Counted from the first letter of the stretch, positions 9,616 to 18,162 are shown. The stretch: DNA of 64,000 nt from Massilia atriviolacea (GCF_003953935.1 NZ_RXLQ01000001.1:346121-410120), one strand, 5' to 3'. Numbers and translations are program-made. The notes: generated by a model not told the origin, from the sequence alone.

Positions 9616-10453
9616 ACGGCGACCGGCGTAGCAGGACTGCGGCGGCGCCACCGATCAGCAGCAGCGCGACCAGCGACGCTTCGACCCCGAACGCGCCGCC
9701 GGTGAGCATGGTGTTGCCGACCAGCTCGCCGCGCAGCAGCCCGCCGCTGCCGGCATGCCCCGACACGGTCGACGAAAACAGCTGGCCGACACAGTAGTTC
9801 CAGGCGACATGGGTACCGATGCACGCCCACAGGGTGCGCGTTGTCATGTACAGCGCGGCCTGCATGACGGCGTAGGCGGCAATCACCGCCATGGCCAGCA
9901 GCGACACGCCGTCATTGGGCAGGTGCGCCAGGCTGAACGCCAGCGCCGAGATGACGATGGCGGCCCTGGTCCCCAGCGCACGCCGGGTGACGCCAAAAAT
10001 GATGCCCCGGAATACCATTTCTTCGGCCATGCCGACCAGCAGCAGTTCGGCCAGCGGGACGAGCATCGCTGTCAGGCCGGGGCTGCCGACGCCGTCGAAG
10101 CGGTACACGCCCAGCGCCGCCAGGGTGGCGAACGTCAGGATCACCAGGCCGGCGCCGATCAGCAAGCCGAGCCCGAGTTGTCGCGGCATGCCCGGCAGCG
10201 CCAGTTCGGCCGGCTGGCGCTTGTCGATGCGGCGCACGTAACAGCGGTAGCCGAACCATACCAGCGCGGCAGCCAGCAATTGCGGCCAGACGATGCGGTA
10301 GGGCTTGTCCACCAGTGTCGACGCGGCGATCATGACCAGCGGCACCCAGGCGAAGGTCAGCAGGATGCCGAGCACGATCCGCACCAGGGGATACGCCAGG
10401 CAGCGCGAGGCCAGTCCGGGTTTGTCGAGCGGCGTGTCCAATGTGTTTTCCAT
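9599..10453 (-). CDS. CPBP-family intramembrane glutamic endopeptidase (CAAX-protease-like)
   Basis: A 284-residue polytopic membrane protein with about eight hydrophobic helices. The active-site motif EEMVFRG is present near residue 145, and the second catalytic motif is represented by SLAHLPND and GTHVAWNY. Members of the CPBP/Abi family cleave within membranes; bacterial members are often tied to bacteriocin maturation or immunity, but the substrate here is unknown. It lies 11 bp downstream of a MarR regulator on the same strand, so the two form an operon presumably controlled by that regulator. Confidence 0.88.
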   Translation of the reverse strand: MENTLDTPLDKPGLASRCLAYPLVRIVLGILLTFAWVPLVMIAASTLVDKPYRIVWPQLLAAALVWFGYRCYVRRIDKRQPAELALPGMPRQLGLGLLIGAGLVILTFATLAALGVYRFDGVGSPGLTAMLVPLAELLLVGMAEEMVFRGIIFGVTRRALGTRAAIVISALAFSLAHLPNDGVSLLAMAVIAAYAVMQAALYMTTRTLWACIGTHVAWNYCVGQLFSSTVSGHAGSGGLLRGELVGNTMLTGGAFGVEASLVALLLIGGAAAVLLRRSPSSPRT

Positions 10454-10464
10454 AAACGCTTTCG

Positions 10465-10938
10465 TCAGGTGGTGGGAGGTGTTGGCTTGCCTGCCTGTGC
10501 AATCCGCTCGCCAAAGGGGCGTTGCTCCAGGACGGCGATGGCTTGCGCCAGGCAGGCGGACAAGGGAAACGCCAGTTCCGCATCGAGGCTGTCGGCCGCG
10601 CGCTTGGTGGCTTGCCAGCAGGCTTGCAAGCGTGGCAACAGCTGCTCGCCCTGCGGGCTCAGGCGCACCACGCGTTGCCGCCCATCGCCGCCGCCGGCTA
10701 CCACCAGCAGCAAGCCTTCCTTTTTCATCAGCGCCACGGTCTGGGTTGCGGCCGGCTGGGTGATGCCGGCCAGCGCGGCGAGCTGGCCGATGGTCGCGCT
10801 TTCCTGCTGCGCCAGTACCCGCATCACGGGGGTGTAGCGCGGCCGGTAGTCGAGGCCCGCATCCATATAGGCTTGCAGGACCGCGCCATCGAGCAGTTCG
10901 ATCAAATGGCGTAATTGGGTTCCGAGTCCTTGTTTCAT
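10465..10938 (-). CDS. MarR-family transcriptional regulator
   Basis: A 157-residue winged-helix protein. The DNA-reading helix is around ATIGQLAALAGITQPAATQTVALM, and the wing is GGGDGRQRVVRLSP. MarR proteins are dimers that usually repress their own operon and are released by small ligands or oxidants. It heads a two-gene operon with the CPBP protease. A perfect 18-bp palindrome lies 21 bp before the start codon and is the obvious candidate operator. No cysteine-based redox switch stands out. Confidence 0.9.
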   Translation of the reverse strand: MKQGLGTQLRHLIELLDGAVLQAYMDAGLDYRPRYTPVMRVLAQQESATIGQLAALAGITQPAATQTVALMKKEGLLLVVAGGGDGRQRVVRLSPQGEQLLPRLQACWQATKRAADSLDAELAFPLSACLAQAIAVLEQRPFGERIAQAGKPTPPTT

Positions 10939-10958
10939 GGCGCTATGTTAGCACCATT

Positions 10959-10976
10959 TATATAAGCGCTTATATA
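10959..10976. promoter_or_regulatory. Palindromic operator candidate of the MarR-CPBP operon
   Basis: TATATAAGCGCTTATATA is a perfect 18-bp palindrome 21 bp upstream of the MarR start codon, in an AT-rich patch that contrasts with the GC-rich surroundings. Size and location fit autoregulation by the MarR dimer. Confidence 0.6.
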
Positions 10977-11046
10977 TATTTTTCGCAAGCGTCCTGGGCG
11001 TGAAAAATCGACTGCAGGCGCTTATTCGACCAGGGTTGATCGGTGC

Positions 11047-11589
11047 TCAGGGTTGGCGGCCGGCCTGGCGAAATTCGCCGCGCGCGAGGCTGGCCGGGGT
11101 ATTGCCGGCGGCGTCGGCGGCTTTCAGGTCGGCGCCGCGCTCGACCAGTGCCTGCAGGATCTCGCTGCGCTGGAACAAGGCTGCGTACATGGCGGCGGTC
11201 TGGCCGGCGTTGTTGCGCTGGTTCGGCTGGCAGGCGGTATCGGCCAGGCGCCTGGCGATGCGCAGCTCGCCCTTGAAAATCGCCCCCATCAGGGCCGTGT
11301 TGCCGCGCTTGTCCGCGGCGCAGGGATCGGCGCCGGCGCCGATCAGCAAGTCGACCGCCGCGCCCCGGCCATGGTAGGCGGCCAGGATCAGGGCGGTGTA
11401 GCCTTTGTCGTCGCGCGTGTCGAGGTCGTACGATGCCTTGGTGAATTCCTGGAGCATCGCCACATCGCCACGGCGCGCGGCGTCGAAATAGTAGCCCTTC
11501 AGCTGGTCGGCCAGGCGGGCAGGCTCTGGCGGCGCGGCATGGGCCAGTTGGGCCAGTGCCAGCGCCGCGAGGGCGATCAGGTAGTTCAT
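11047..11589 (-). CDS. ankB: Secreted ankyrin-repeat protein, AnkB-like
   Basis: A 180-residue protein with a cleavable signal (MNYLIALAALALAQLAHA) and about four ankyrin repeats (KGYTALILAAYHGRGAAVDLL, RGNTALMGAIFKGELRIARRL, AGQTAAMYAALFQRSEILQAL). It lies 43 bp downstream of the catalase on the same strand. In Pseudomonas aeruginosa an ankyrin protein encoded directly after katB is needed for full KatB activity; the same pairing here suggests a periplasmic helper of this catalase. Symbol given by synteny. Confidence 0.85.
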   Translation of the reverse strand: MNYLIALAALALAQLAHAAPPEPARLADQLKGYYFDAARRGDVAMLQEFTKASYDLDTRDDKGYTALILAAYHGRGAAVDLLIGAGADPCAADKRGNTALMGAIFKGELRIARRLADTACQPNQRNNAGQTAAMYAALFQRSEILQALVERGADLKAADAAGNTPASLARGEFRQAGRQP

Positions 11590-11601
11590 GGCAGTCTCCC
11601 G

Positions 11602-11625
11602 GACGGCCGCCCGCAGGCGGCCGTC
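11602..11625 (-). other. Stable hairpin between katB and ankB
   Basis: A perfect 10-bp stem (GACGGCCGCC pairing with GGCGGCCGTC) with a 4-base loop sits in the 43-bp spacer, just upstream of the ankB ribosome-binding site GGGAG. There is no U-tract, so it probably stabilises the upstream mRNA or lowers read-through; it is not a true terminator. Confidence 0.5.
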
Positions 11626-11632
11626 ATTTCCA

Positions 11633-13192
11633 TCAGTCGGCCAGTGCCTTGGCGCGCGACGCCACCTGCGCGACCTTGTCGCCCAGCGCGGCCGCCAGCG
11701 CCGTGCCGTAAGCGGCGTCCGCCTTGTAGAAGTGCGACAGCATGGTGTAGCGCACTTCCTCGTCCTTGACCTGGCCCAGGTCGCCGGCCAGGTTGGCCAC
11801 CAGATTCTTTTGCTGCTGCGCGGGCAATGCGCGGTAGAACTCGCCGGCCTGGCGGAAGTTCAAGGTCTTGGCGATGCGCTGCTGCAGCGTGCTGCCCGAG
11901 AGGGGAAGCTGGCTCGGCTTGAACGTGGCGTCGACCGTCAGCGGGAACTGGCGGCTCGGCTCGTAGTTGACGTTGCCGGTGCGCTTGCCGGGATTCATGG
12001 CGCCGTCCTGGTGGTGATTGGTGGCGACCACGCGCGGCTGGTTGATCGGCAATTGCAGCGCGTTGGCGCCGAGGCGGTACATCTGGGTGTCGGCGTAGGA
12101 GAACACGCGGCCTTGCAGCAATTTGTCTTCCGACGGTTCGATGCCGGGCACCAGGTTCGACGGCGCAAACGCGCTTTGCTCGGTTTCCTGGAAGATGTTG
12201 GCCGGATTGCGGTTCAGGGTCATGGTGCCGACCCTGGTTTCGGGCACGCCGGTCCATTCCTTGGTGGCGTCGAGGGCGTCGAAGTCGAATCTGGACAGCT
12301 CGGCGGGCTTGAGCACCTGCACGTACAGGTCCCAGCGCGGGAATTGCTTCGCCTTGATGGCGTTGACCAGGTCGTTGCTGGCGTGGTTGAAGTCCTTGCC
12401 CTGGACCGCCGTGGCCTCCGGTCCGGTCAGGCTCTGGATGCCTTGCAGCGACTTCCAGTGGAGTTTGACGTAGTTGACGTTGCCGGCGGCGTTGACGAAT
12501 TTATAGGCGTGCACGCCGTGGCCGTCCATGAAGCGGTAACCCTTGGGCGTGCCGAGGTCGGAATACACCTGGGTCAGCATGTGGGTCGATTCCGGCTGGT
12601 GCGAGAAGAAGTCGAAGAAGCGGTTCGGGTCCTGCACATTGGTTTCCGGTGCGGGTTTCAGCGAATGCACCATGTCCGGGAACTTGATGGCGTCGCGGAT
12701 GAAGAAAATCGGCAGGTTATTGCCGACCAGATCCCAGTTGCCTTCGCTGGTGTAGAACTTGGTGGCAAAGCCGCGCGGATCGCGCAGGGTTTCGGGCGAA
12801 TGGTTGCCGTGGATAACGGTCGAGAAGCGCACGAAGACCGGCGTTTCCGTGCCTTTGGCAAAGACCTTGGCGCGGGTCAGGGCCGAGACATCGTTGCTGG
12901 CGACGAAGACGCCGTGGGCGCCGGTACCGCGTGCGTGGACCACGCGTTCGGGGATGCGTTCGCGGTCGAAGCGCTGGAGTTTTTGCAGGAGGTGCACATC
13001 CTGCAGCAGGGTCGGGCCGTTCTGGCCGGCCGTCTGCGAGTTCTGGTTGTCGCCGACCGGCGCCCCGTTGTCGCGTGTGAGCTGGGGTGCCGCCGAGGTG
13101 AAGGGGGAGATCAGTGCGGCGATGGCAAATGCCATGGCCGAGCGGGCCGCGTAGCGTTCTCCGGAACTACGCGGTTCGGTTGTGATGGTCAT
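11633..13192 (-). CDS. katB: Exported haem catalase, KatB type
   Basis: A 519-residue monofunctional catalase that dismutates hydrogen peroxide. The catalytic His is H86 (RVVHARGTG), the distal Asn lies in NWDLVGNNLPIFFIRD, and the proximal haem Tyr in RVFSYADTQMYRLG. Length matches small-subunit catalases. The N-terminal 35 residues contain a hydrophobic stretch (MAFAIAALISPFTSAAP), so the enzyme is probably exported like P. aeruginosa KatB. The partner ankyrin gene follows. An OxyR-type motif upstream suggests peroxide induction. Confidence 0.93.
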   Translation of the reverse strand: MTITTEPRSSGERYAARSAMAFAIAALISPFTSAAPQLTRDNGAPVGDNQNSQTAGQNGPTLLQDVHLLQKLQRFDRERIPERVVHARGTGAHGVFVASNDVSALTRAKVFAKGTETPVFVRFSTVIHGNHSPETLRDPRGFATKFYTSEGNWDLVGNNLPIFFIRDAIKFPDMVHSLKPAPETNVQDPNRFFDFFSHQPESTHMLTQVYSDLGTPKGYRFMDGHGVHAYKFVNAAGNVNYVKLHWKSLQGIQSLTGPEATAVQGKDFNHASNDLVNAIKAKQFPRWDLYVQVLKPAELSRFDFDALDATKEWTGVPETRVGTMTLNRNPANIFQETEQSAFAPSNLVPGIEPSEDKLLQGRVFSYADTQMYRLGANALQLPINQPRVVATNHHQDGAMNPGKRTGNVNYEPSRQFPLTVDATFKPSQLPLSGSTLQQRIAKTLNFRQAGEFYRALPAQQQKNLVANLAGDLGQVKDEEVRYTMLSHFYKADAAYGTALAAALGDKVAQVASRAKALAD

Positions 13193-13255
13193 CTCGATTC
13201 CTTTTTTTGTAAATGTGTCTAAACAATAAGGAATTCAAGCTGATATGTATACGCA

Positions 13256-13288
13256 ATTATAAATATCGTATCGATAGTTTAAATCTAT
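13256..13288 (-). promoter_or_regulatory. Putative OxyR-controlled promoter of katB-ankB
   Basis: ATAGTTTAAATCTAT at 13274-13288 fits the half-site pattern ATAGnTnnnAnCTAT of OxyR exactly. On the minus strand a TATAAT -10 box lies at 13256-13261, so the motif covers the place of the weak -35, as expected for an OxyR-activated promoter. A second, poorer half-site would overlap the -10. The region is AT-rich and sits 64-96 bp before the catalase start. The motif overlaps the stop codon of the upstream LysR gene. Confidence 0.6.
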
Positions 13289-14184
13289 ATGGATTCCTCG
13301 CGGCAAACTTCCCTGACGTGTGCCCGCAACCAGCGGTGGGCGGGGTCGGCGTCGAGCCGGGGATGCCACAGCATCGAAACCGTCAAGTCGGGCATCGGAA
13401 AGGGCAGGGGGAAACTGTGCATGCCGTCGCGCAGCAGGCCGGTATGGCGTTCCGGGACAGTGGCGACCAGCTCGCTCGCGCGCGCCAGCGACAGGGCGGG
13501 AGCGAATCCGGCCACGGTGGCGACGATCGCGCGATGCAGGCCGAGCGGCAGGAGGGCGTCGTCGACAGGGCCCTTGTCCCTACCCTGGCGCGAGATGCCG
13601 ACATGCTCGGCGGCCGCGTAGCGCGCGGGGGTCATCGCTCCGCTCGCCAGGGCGTGGCCGGCGCGCACGACGCCGACGAAGCGGTCGCGCAACAGGGCCT
13701 GGGTGCGCACTTCGGGGCCGGTCGACTTGCCGATGACGCCGGTTTCGAGGTCGATGCTGCCGTCGCGCAGGCCGGTGCTGTCCTTGTCGGACTTGGGGAC
13801 GAAGCGCAGGCGCACGCCGGGAGCGTCGGCCCGTAAGCGCGCGATCAGTCCGGCGCCGAAATTTTCCACGAATCCTTCCCTGGTGCGGATCGTGAAGGTG
13901 CGTGCCAATTGCGCCAGGTCGAGCCTGTCGACGGGGCGCAGCACGGCCGCGCTGTCGTGCACCAGTTGGCCGACCTGTTCGCGCAGGGCGATGGCGCGCG
14001 GCGTGGGCACCAGGCCGCGTCCGGCGCGCACCAGCAGAGGGTCGCCGGTGGCCTCGCGCAGGCGCGCCAGCGCGCGGCTCATGGCGGAGGGACTGAGGTG
14101 CAAACGGCGGGCGGCACGGGCGACGCTGGCTTCGCTCAGCAGCACGTCGAGGGTAATCAGGAGGTTCAGGTCGGGCAGGGACAT
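13285..14184 (-). CDS. LysR-family transcriptional regulator
   Basis: A 299-residue LysR regulator. The start at 14184 (MSLPDLNLLITLDVLL) matches the usual N-terminus; 20 further residues could be read upstream but do not fit the family. The helix-turn-helix is SVARAARRLHLSPSAMSRALARLR, followed by the ligand-binding domain. There is no pair of redox cysteines, so this is not OxyR even though it sits beside katB. It is closer in style to NodD/PcpR-like members. It is divergent from the methyltransferase gene at 14330, a common target arrangement, but the target is not proven. Confidence 0.9.
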   Translation of the reverse strand: MSLPDLNLLITLDVLLSEASVARAARRLHLSPSAMSRALARLREATGDPLLVRAGRGLVPTPRAIALREQVGQLVHDSAAVLRPVDRLDLAQLARTFTIRTREGFVENFGAGLIARLRADAPGVRLRFVPKSDKDSTGLRDGSIDLETGVIGKSTGPEVRTQALLRDRFVGVVRAGHALASGAMTPARYAAAEHVGISRQGRDKGPVDDALLPLGLHRAIVATVAGFAPALSLARASELVATVPERHTGLLRDGMHSFPLPFPMPDLTVSMLWHPRLDADPAHRWLRAHVREVCREESI

Positions 14185-14329
14185 GGGCTTAACGATAGCG
14201 CAGTTCGGCGTCGATGTGGCGTCTGGTGCAGCAATATAGTGCAAATGGTGCGTCTTCCGCCATGCATTGCCGCCGGGTACACTGGGTTTGGGTGCCGGAC
14301 GTCGGCACGATCAGACAAGGATGTTGCAT

Positions 14330-14962
14330 ATGGACACAGATTTTTGGCATCGCAAGTGGGCAAGCGAGGAGATCGCTTTTCATGAGGGCGCCGCCAACGC
14401 GCTGATGCTGGCGCATTTCGGCAGGCTGGCGCTGGCGGCCGGCAGCCGGGTGTTCGTGCCGCTGTGCGGCAAGTCGCTCGATCTTGACTGGATGCTGTCC
14501 GAAGGCTACCGCGTGGCCGGTGTCGAGCTGAGCCGGCTTGCCGTGGACCAGCTGTTTGCAAGGCTGGGCGTGCGGCCGGACGTCAGCGTGGCCGGCGAGC
14601 TGCTGCATTACCGCGCCGAAAAGATCGATATCTTCGTGGGCGATATTTTTTCGCTGTCCGCCGACATGCTCGGTGCTGTCGACGCCGTGTACGACAGGGC
14701 GGCGCTGGTCGCGCTGCCGGAAGCGATGCGCGTTCCTTACGCCGCCCATGTGACGCAGCTGGCGGCCAGGGCGCCGCAAGTGCTGATCTGCTACCAGTAC
14801 GAGCAGGCCATCATGGCCGGGCCGCCGTTTTCGATCAGCGACGAAGAGGTGCGGGAGCGCTACGGCGACGCGTATGGATTGACCTTGCTGGAGCGGGCCG
14901 AGGTGGCGGGCGGCTTCAAGGGCCGTTTCCCGGCGCTGGAAGCGGTATGGCTGCTTTCGTAG
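14330..14962 (+). CDS. tpm: Thiopurine S-methyltransferase
   Basis: A 210-residue SAM-dependent methyltransferase of the bacterial TPMT family. It begins MDTDFWHRKWASEEIAFHEG, which is characteristic of the family, and has the SAM-binding motif VFVPLCGKSLDLDWMLSEGY and the GVELS acid-loop segment. Bacterial TPMTs methylate thiopurines and detoxify selenium or tellurium oxyanions by methylation. The ATG at 14330 is preceded by AAGG. Its end overlaps the MFS transporter start by 16 bp, so the two are likely co-translated. Confidence 0.93.
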   Translation: MDTDFWHRKWASEEIAFHEGAANALMLAHFGRLALAAGSRVFVPLCGKSLDLDWMLSEGYRVAGVELSRLAVDQLFARLGVRPDVSVAGELLHYRAEKIDIFVGDIFSLSADMLGAVDAVYDRAALVALPEAMRVPYAAHVTQLAARAPQVLICYQYEQAIMAGPPFSISDEEVRERYGDAYGLTLLERAEVAGGFKGRFPALEAVWLLS

Positions 14963-16296
14963 GCGAGCGGCGTGCGATGCTGGCGGCGCTGGCAATGTCG
15001 ATGCTGCTGTCGTCGCTCGGCACCAGCATTGCCAACGTCGGCCTGCCGACACTGGCGCAGGCCTTCGGCGCCACGTTCGCCCAGGTGCAATGGATCGTGC
15101 TGGCCTACCTGCTGGCGGTGACGACGCTGATCGTCGGCGTGGGCCGGCTCGGCGACATCGCCGGGCGGCGCCGGCTGCTGTTGGCGGGCATTGCACTGTT
15201 TGCGGCGGCATCGATCCTGTGCGCAGCGGCGCCGACGCTGGCGTGGCTGATCGCCGCGCGCGCGCTGCAGGGCCTGGGCGCGGCGGCGATGATGGGGCTG
15301 ACCATGAGTTTTGCCGCCGGCGCCGCATCCGCGGGCGGCACCGGCAGCGTCATGGGCCTGTTGGGAACCATGTCGGCCGTCGGCACCGCGCTGGGGCCAA
15401 CCCTGGGCGGCTTGCTGATCGGGGCGGCCGGCTGGCGCGCGCTGTTTCTCGTCACCGCGCCGCTCGCGATCGCGGCGTGGCTGCTGGCGTATCGCGCTCT
15501 GCCGGCCGATATGGCGCGGGCGGACGGCGAACGGATGGCATTCGATGGCGTCGGAACGGTCCTGCTGGCGTCGACCCTGGGCGCCTACGCGCTGGCCATG
15601 ACGGCAGGCGGCAACCTGGTCTTGCTTGGTGGCGCGGCCGTGGGTGCCTGGCTGTTCGTGCTGGCCGCGAGACGGGCGGACTCGCCCCTGATTCCGCTGG
15701 CATTGCTGCGCGACCGCCTGCTCGGTGCGCGCCTCGCTACCACGGCGCTGGTGTCGACCGTGATGATGGCGACGCTGGTGGTCGGGCCGTTTTACCTGTC
15801 GCGCGCACTGGCCTTGGAACCGGCCGCCGTCGGCCTGGTGTTATCCAGCGGTCCGCTGGTGGCGGCGCTGTCGGGCGTGCCGGCCGGGCGTCTGGTCGAC
15901 TGTGCCGGGACGGCCAGGGTCACTATCGCCGGGCTGGGACTGATGCTGGCCGGAGCCGTGCCGCTGGCGCTCCTGTCGCCAGCGGCCGGGGTGCCGGGCT
16001 ACCTCGTGCCGATGGCGGTCATCACCATCGGCTACGCGCTGTTCCAGGCGGCGAACAATACGGCGCTGATGGACGCGGCGGGCGCCGACCGGCGCGGGCT
16101 GGTCTCGAGCATGCTGAACCTGGCGCGCAACCTGGGGCTGGTCAGCGGGGCGTCGCTGATGGGGGCCGTGTTTGCCTACGGTGGAGCGACGGTCACTGTG
16201 GGCATGCACAGGACCTTTGCGCTGGCGGCCCTGCTGCTGGCGGCGGCGCTGCTCATCGCCGTGAGCGCGGAGAAGGGGCGAGAACAGCAAACGTGA
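14947..16296 (+). CDS. MFS drug/metabolite exporter (DHA2-like)
   Basis: A 449-residue major-facilitator transporter with 12-14 hydrophobic helices. The loop 2-3 signature GRLGDIAGRRRLLLAGI is present, and the helix-5 exporter motif appears as SAVGTALGPTLGGLLIG, placing it among proton-driven drug exporters. It overlaps the TPMT gene and is followed 72 bp later by a glutathione transferase, so the three genes look like a detoxification set. Substrate unknown. Confidence 0.9.
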   Translation: MAAFVGERRAMLAALAMSMLLSSLGTSIANVGLPTLAQAFGATFAQVQWIVLAYLLAVTTLIVGVGRLGDIAGRRRLLLAGIALFAAASILCAAAPTLAWLIAARALQGLGAAAMMGLTMSFAAGAASAGGTGSVMGLLGTMSAVGTALGPTLGGLLIGAAGWRALFLVTAPLAIAAWLLAYRALPADMARADGERMAFDGVGTVLLASTLGAYALAMTAGGNLVLLGGAAVGAWLFVLAARRADSPLIPLALLRDRLLGARLATTALVSTVMMATLVVGPFYLSRALALEPAAVGLVLSSGPLVAALSGVPAGRLVDCAGTARVTIAGLGLMLAGAVPLALLSPAAGVPGYLVPMAVITIGYALFQAANNTALMDAAGADRRGLVSSMLNLARNLGLVSGASLMGAVFAYGGATVTVGMHRTFALAALLLAAALLIAVSAEKGREQQT

Positions 16297-16368
16297 AATT
16301 TCTGCTATGTTGTCGGGCCGGATGCTCCCACGAGGAGCGTCATCAGAACCGCTTTAAAGGAGTGAGCC

Positions 16369-17082
16369 ATGAACGACCTGTCGACTTTCCCGATCACGAA
16401 AAAATGGCCTGCTGCGCATCCCGAGCGCATCCAGCTGTATTCGCTGCCGACGCCGAACGGCGTGAAGGTTTCCATCATGCTGGAAGAAACCGGGCTGGCG
16501 TACGAGCCGCACCTGGTGCGCTTCGATCACAACGACCAGCTCACGCCGGAGTTCCTGTCGCTGAACCCGAACAACAAGATCCCGGCCATCATCGACCCGA
16601 ATGGCCCGGACGGCAAACCGTTGGCGCTGTTCGAATCCGGTGCAATCCTGATCTACCTGGCCGAGAAGAGCGGCCGGTTCCTGCCGCCCGATGCGGCCGG
16701 ACGCTACGAAACCATCCAGTGGCTGATGTTCCAGATGGGCGGCATCGGCCCGATGTTCGGGCAGCTCGGCTTCTTTCACAAATTCGCAGGCAAGGACTAC
16801 GAGGACAAGCGGCCGCGCGAGCGCTACGTGGCGGAATCGAAGCGCCTGCTCGGGGTGCTCGACGAGCGGCTGGCGCAGCGCGCCTGGATCATGGGCGAGA
16901 CCTACACCATCGCCGATATCGCCATCTTCCCTTGGGTGCGCAACCTGATCGGCTATTACGAAGCCGGGGACCTGGTCGGCATCGCCGACTTCCCGCATGT
17001 GACGCGCGCGCTGGAAGGCTTCGTGGCGCGGCCGGCGGTGGCCAAGGGGCTGGAGATTCCCGACCGGAACGCGGCTGACTAA
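16369..17082 (+). CDS. Glutathione S-transferase, YghU/YfcG-like
   Basis: A 237-residue cytosolic GST. The N-terminal thioredoxin-fold domain shows YSLPTPNGVKVSIMLEE, the NKIPAIIDP cis-Pro loop and the ESGAILIYLAEK glutathione-gamma-Glu contact. The Asn/Thr-rich active site (TPNG) marks the Nu-class (YfcG/YghU), which has disulfide-bond reductase activity toward glutathione disulfides. The C-terminal helical domain ends with YTIADIAIFPWVRN. Strong ribosome-binding site AAAGGAG. Confidence 0.92.
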   Translation: MNDLSTFPITKKWPAAHPERIQLYSLPTPNGVKVSIMLEETGLAYEPHLVRFDHNDQLTPEFLSLNPNNKIPAIIDPNGPDGKPLALFESGAILIYLAEKSGRFLPPDAAGRYETIQWLMFQMGGIGPMFGQLGFFHKFAGKDYEDKRPRERYVAESKRLLGVLDERLAQRAWIMGETYTIADIAIFPWVRNLIGYYEAGDLVGIADFPHVTRALEGFVARPAVAKGLEIPDRNAAD

Positions 17083-17091
17083 GCGGACCGG

Positions 17092-17445
17092 CTAGGCGTC
17101 GAAGGGCGGCATGTCGCCCAGATGGACCGACTCGCCGATGAAGAACCAGGAGGCCAGCACGTTGAGGCGCTGGCACGCGGCGTCGAGATACGCCTGGTTC
17201 AACTCACCGCGCGAAATCGAGGACGACAAGTCCCGCGCCAGGCTGTCGTGAATCCAGAAGCCTTCGGCGATCCAGCGTTCGAGATGCGCGCCGTGCCGGG
17301 TGGTCTCCAGATAGCGCTGCATGGCGGCGACAAGGCGGGCAAACGACGCCTTGTTCCAGCGGCCCGTGCTGCGCAGTTCGAGCAGGAAGCCGTCGTCGGA
17401 TTGAAAGGCTTCCCTCAGTGCTTCCAGCGGTTCCGGGGTGATCAT
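17092..17445 (-). CDS. Hypothetical protein (117 aa)
   Basis: The family is not recognised. The start at 17445 gives MITPEPLEALREAF and follows AGGAG with 6-nt spacing. The protein is predicted mostly helical, with acidic N-terminal and aromatic C-terminal parts (SWFFIGESVHLGDMPPF) and no signal peptide. It ends 9 bp from the convergent GST stop. It lies downstream of a GH24 lysozyme gene on the same strand, separated by 249 bp. Confidence 0.7.
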   Translation of the reverse strand: MITPEPLEALREAFQSDDGFLLELRSTGRWNKASFARLVAAMQRYLETTRHGAHLERWIAEGFWIHDSLARDLSSSISRGELNQAYLDAACQRLNVLASWFFIGESVHLGDMPPFDA

Positions 17446-17694
17446 CGTGCTCCTTTCGCAGGTCGATAGGCCGCCAAGGTCCATCCTGGATGCGCATCGG
17501 CGCAGCCACGTCGGCGCCGCCCAGGGCGCCGTGGAACAGGCGGAAGTCGTCGATTTTTCCGTTCTCCGGCACGGCAATGACGAGCGCGCAGCGCGCCTGT
17601 CGGCGCGCCGGCGGCACCCGGATACACAAGGGCGTTATCGAGGCCGAATAAATGGACCGGCGCGCGCCGCCATCGCGCTGGGGCGACACGCGAT
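17446..17694 (-). other. Spacer with possible small or decayed reading frame
   Basis: The stretch between the lysozyme stop and the 117-residue gene. On the minus strand one frame stays open from a TTG at 17698 past 17445 and includes protein-like sequence (GKIDDFRLFHGALGGADVAAP). It lacks an ATG and ribosome-binding site and runs out of frame through the next gene. It may be a decayed gene or chance in GC-rich DNA. No other signal was seen. Confidence 0.3.
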
Positions 17695-18162
17695 TCAAGC
17701 CGCAGGATCGGGCTTGCCGGTAAATTCAGCCGTTTCAGCCTGGCGGCGCCGCAGCAAGCCGGCCAGCACCGTCCCCTTGGAGCGGTCCCACCTGTCGAAC
17801 TGCGCGGCGGCGCCAGCGAAGTCGCCGGCGTTCAATCGGGATAACAGGGTGGACGAGGCCAGGTTGCCTCGGCCGAGATTGAAATCGAAATCGACCAGCG
17901 CGTCGAATTCTCCCGGCGTCAGCTGGACAGTTACCAGGCGATTGACGTCGTTGACGCTATTCTGGATATTCGCCTTCAGATCGGCGTCGGCTTGTTGCTG
18001 TGTGATGGTGGAACCCGGCACGACGCCGTGGGTATTGCCGTAGCCGTTGGTCCACACGCCCGCGCTATCCTGATAGGCGCTCAGGCGGCAACCTTCGCAT
18101 TGTTCTGTCAAGCTCAGGCCGGTCGCACTATATTGCATTGCTGGATTCATCTGCGCTCCCAT
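17695..18162 (-). CDS. Phage-type lysozyme (glycoside hydrolase family 24)
   Basis: A 155-residue T4/RrrD-like muramidase that cleaves the MurNAc-GlcNAc bond of peptidoglycan. The catalytic Glu lies in LTEQCEGCRLSAYQD, with the second catalytic region VWTNGYGNTHGV. C-terminal motifs DALVDFDFNLG and RRRQAETAEF are typical. No signal peptide or holin/spanin gene was seen beside it, and there are no capsid or tail genes, so this is a lone endolysin-like gene, perhaps phage-derived or domesticated. An internal Met at residue 5 is an alternative start. Confidence 0.88.
   Translation of the reverse strand: MGAQMNPAMQYSATGLSLTEQCEGCRLSAYQDSAGVWTNGYGNTHGVVPGSTITQQQADADLKANIQNSVNDVNRLVTVQLTPGEFDALVDFDFNLGRGNLASSTLLSRLNAGDFAGAAAQFDRWDRSKGTVLAGLLRRRQAETAEFTGKPDPAA

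Noticed and set aside
13285-14184. LysR regulator as OxyR for the neighbouring katB
   Set aside because: It lacks the two redox cysteines and does not resemble OxyR beyond the LysR fold. OxyR is probably encoded elsewhere.
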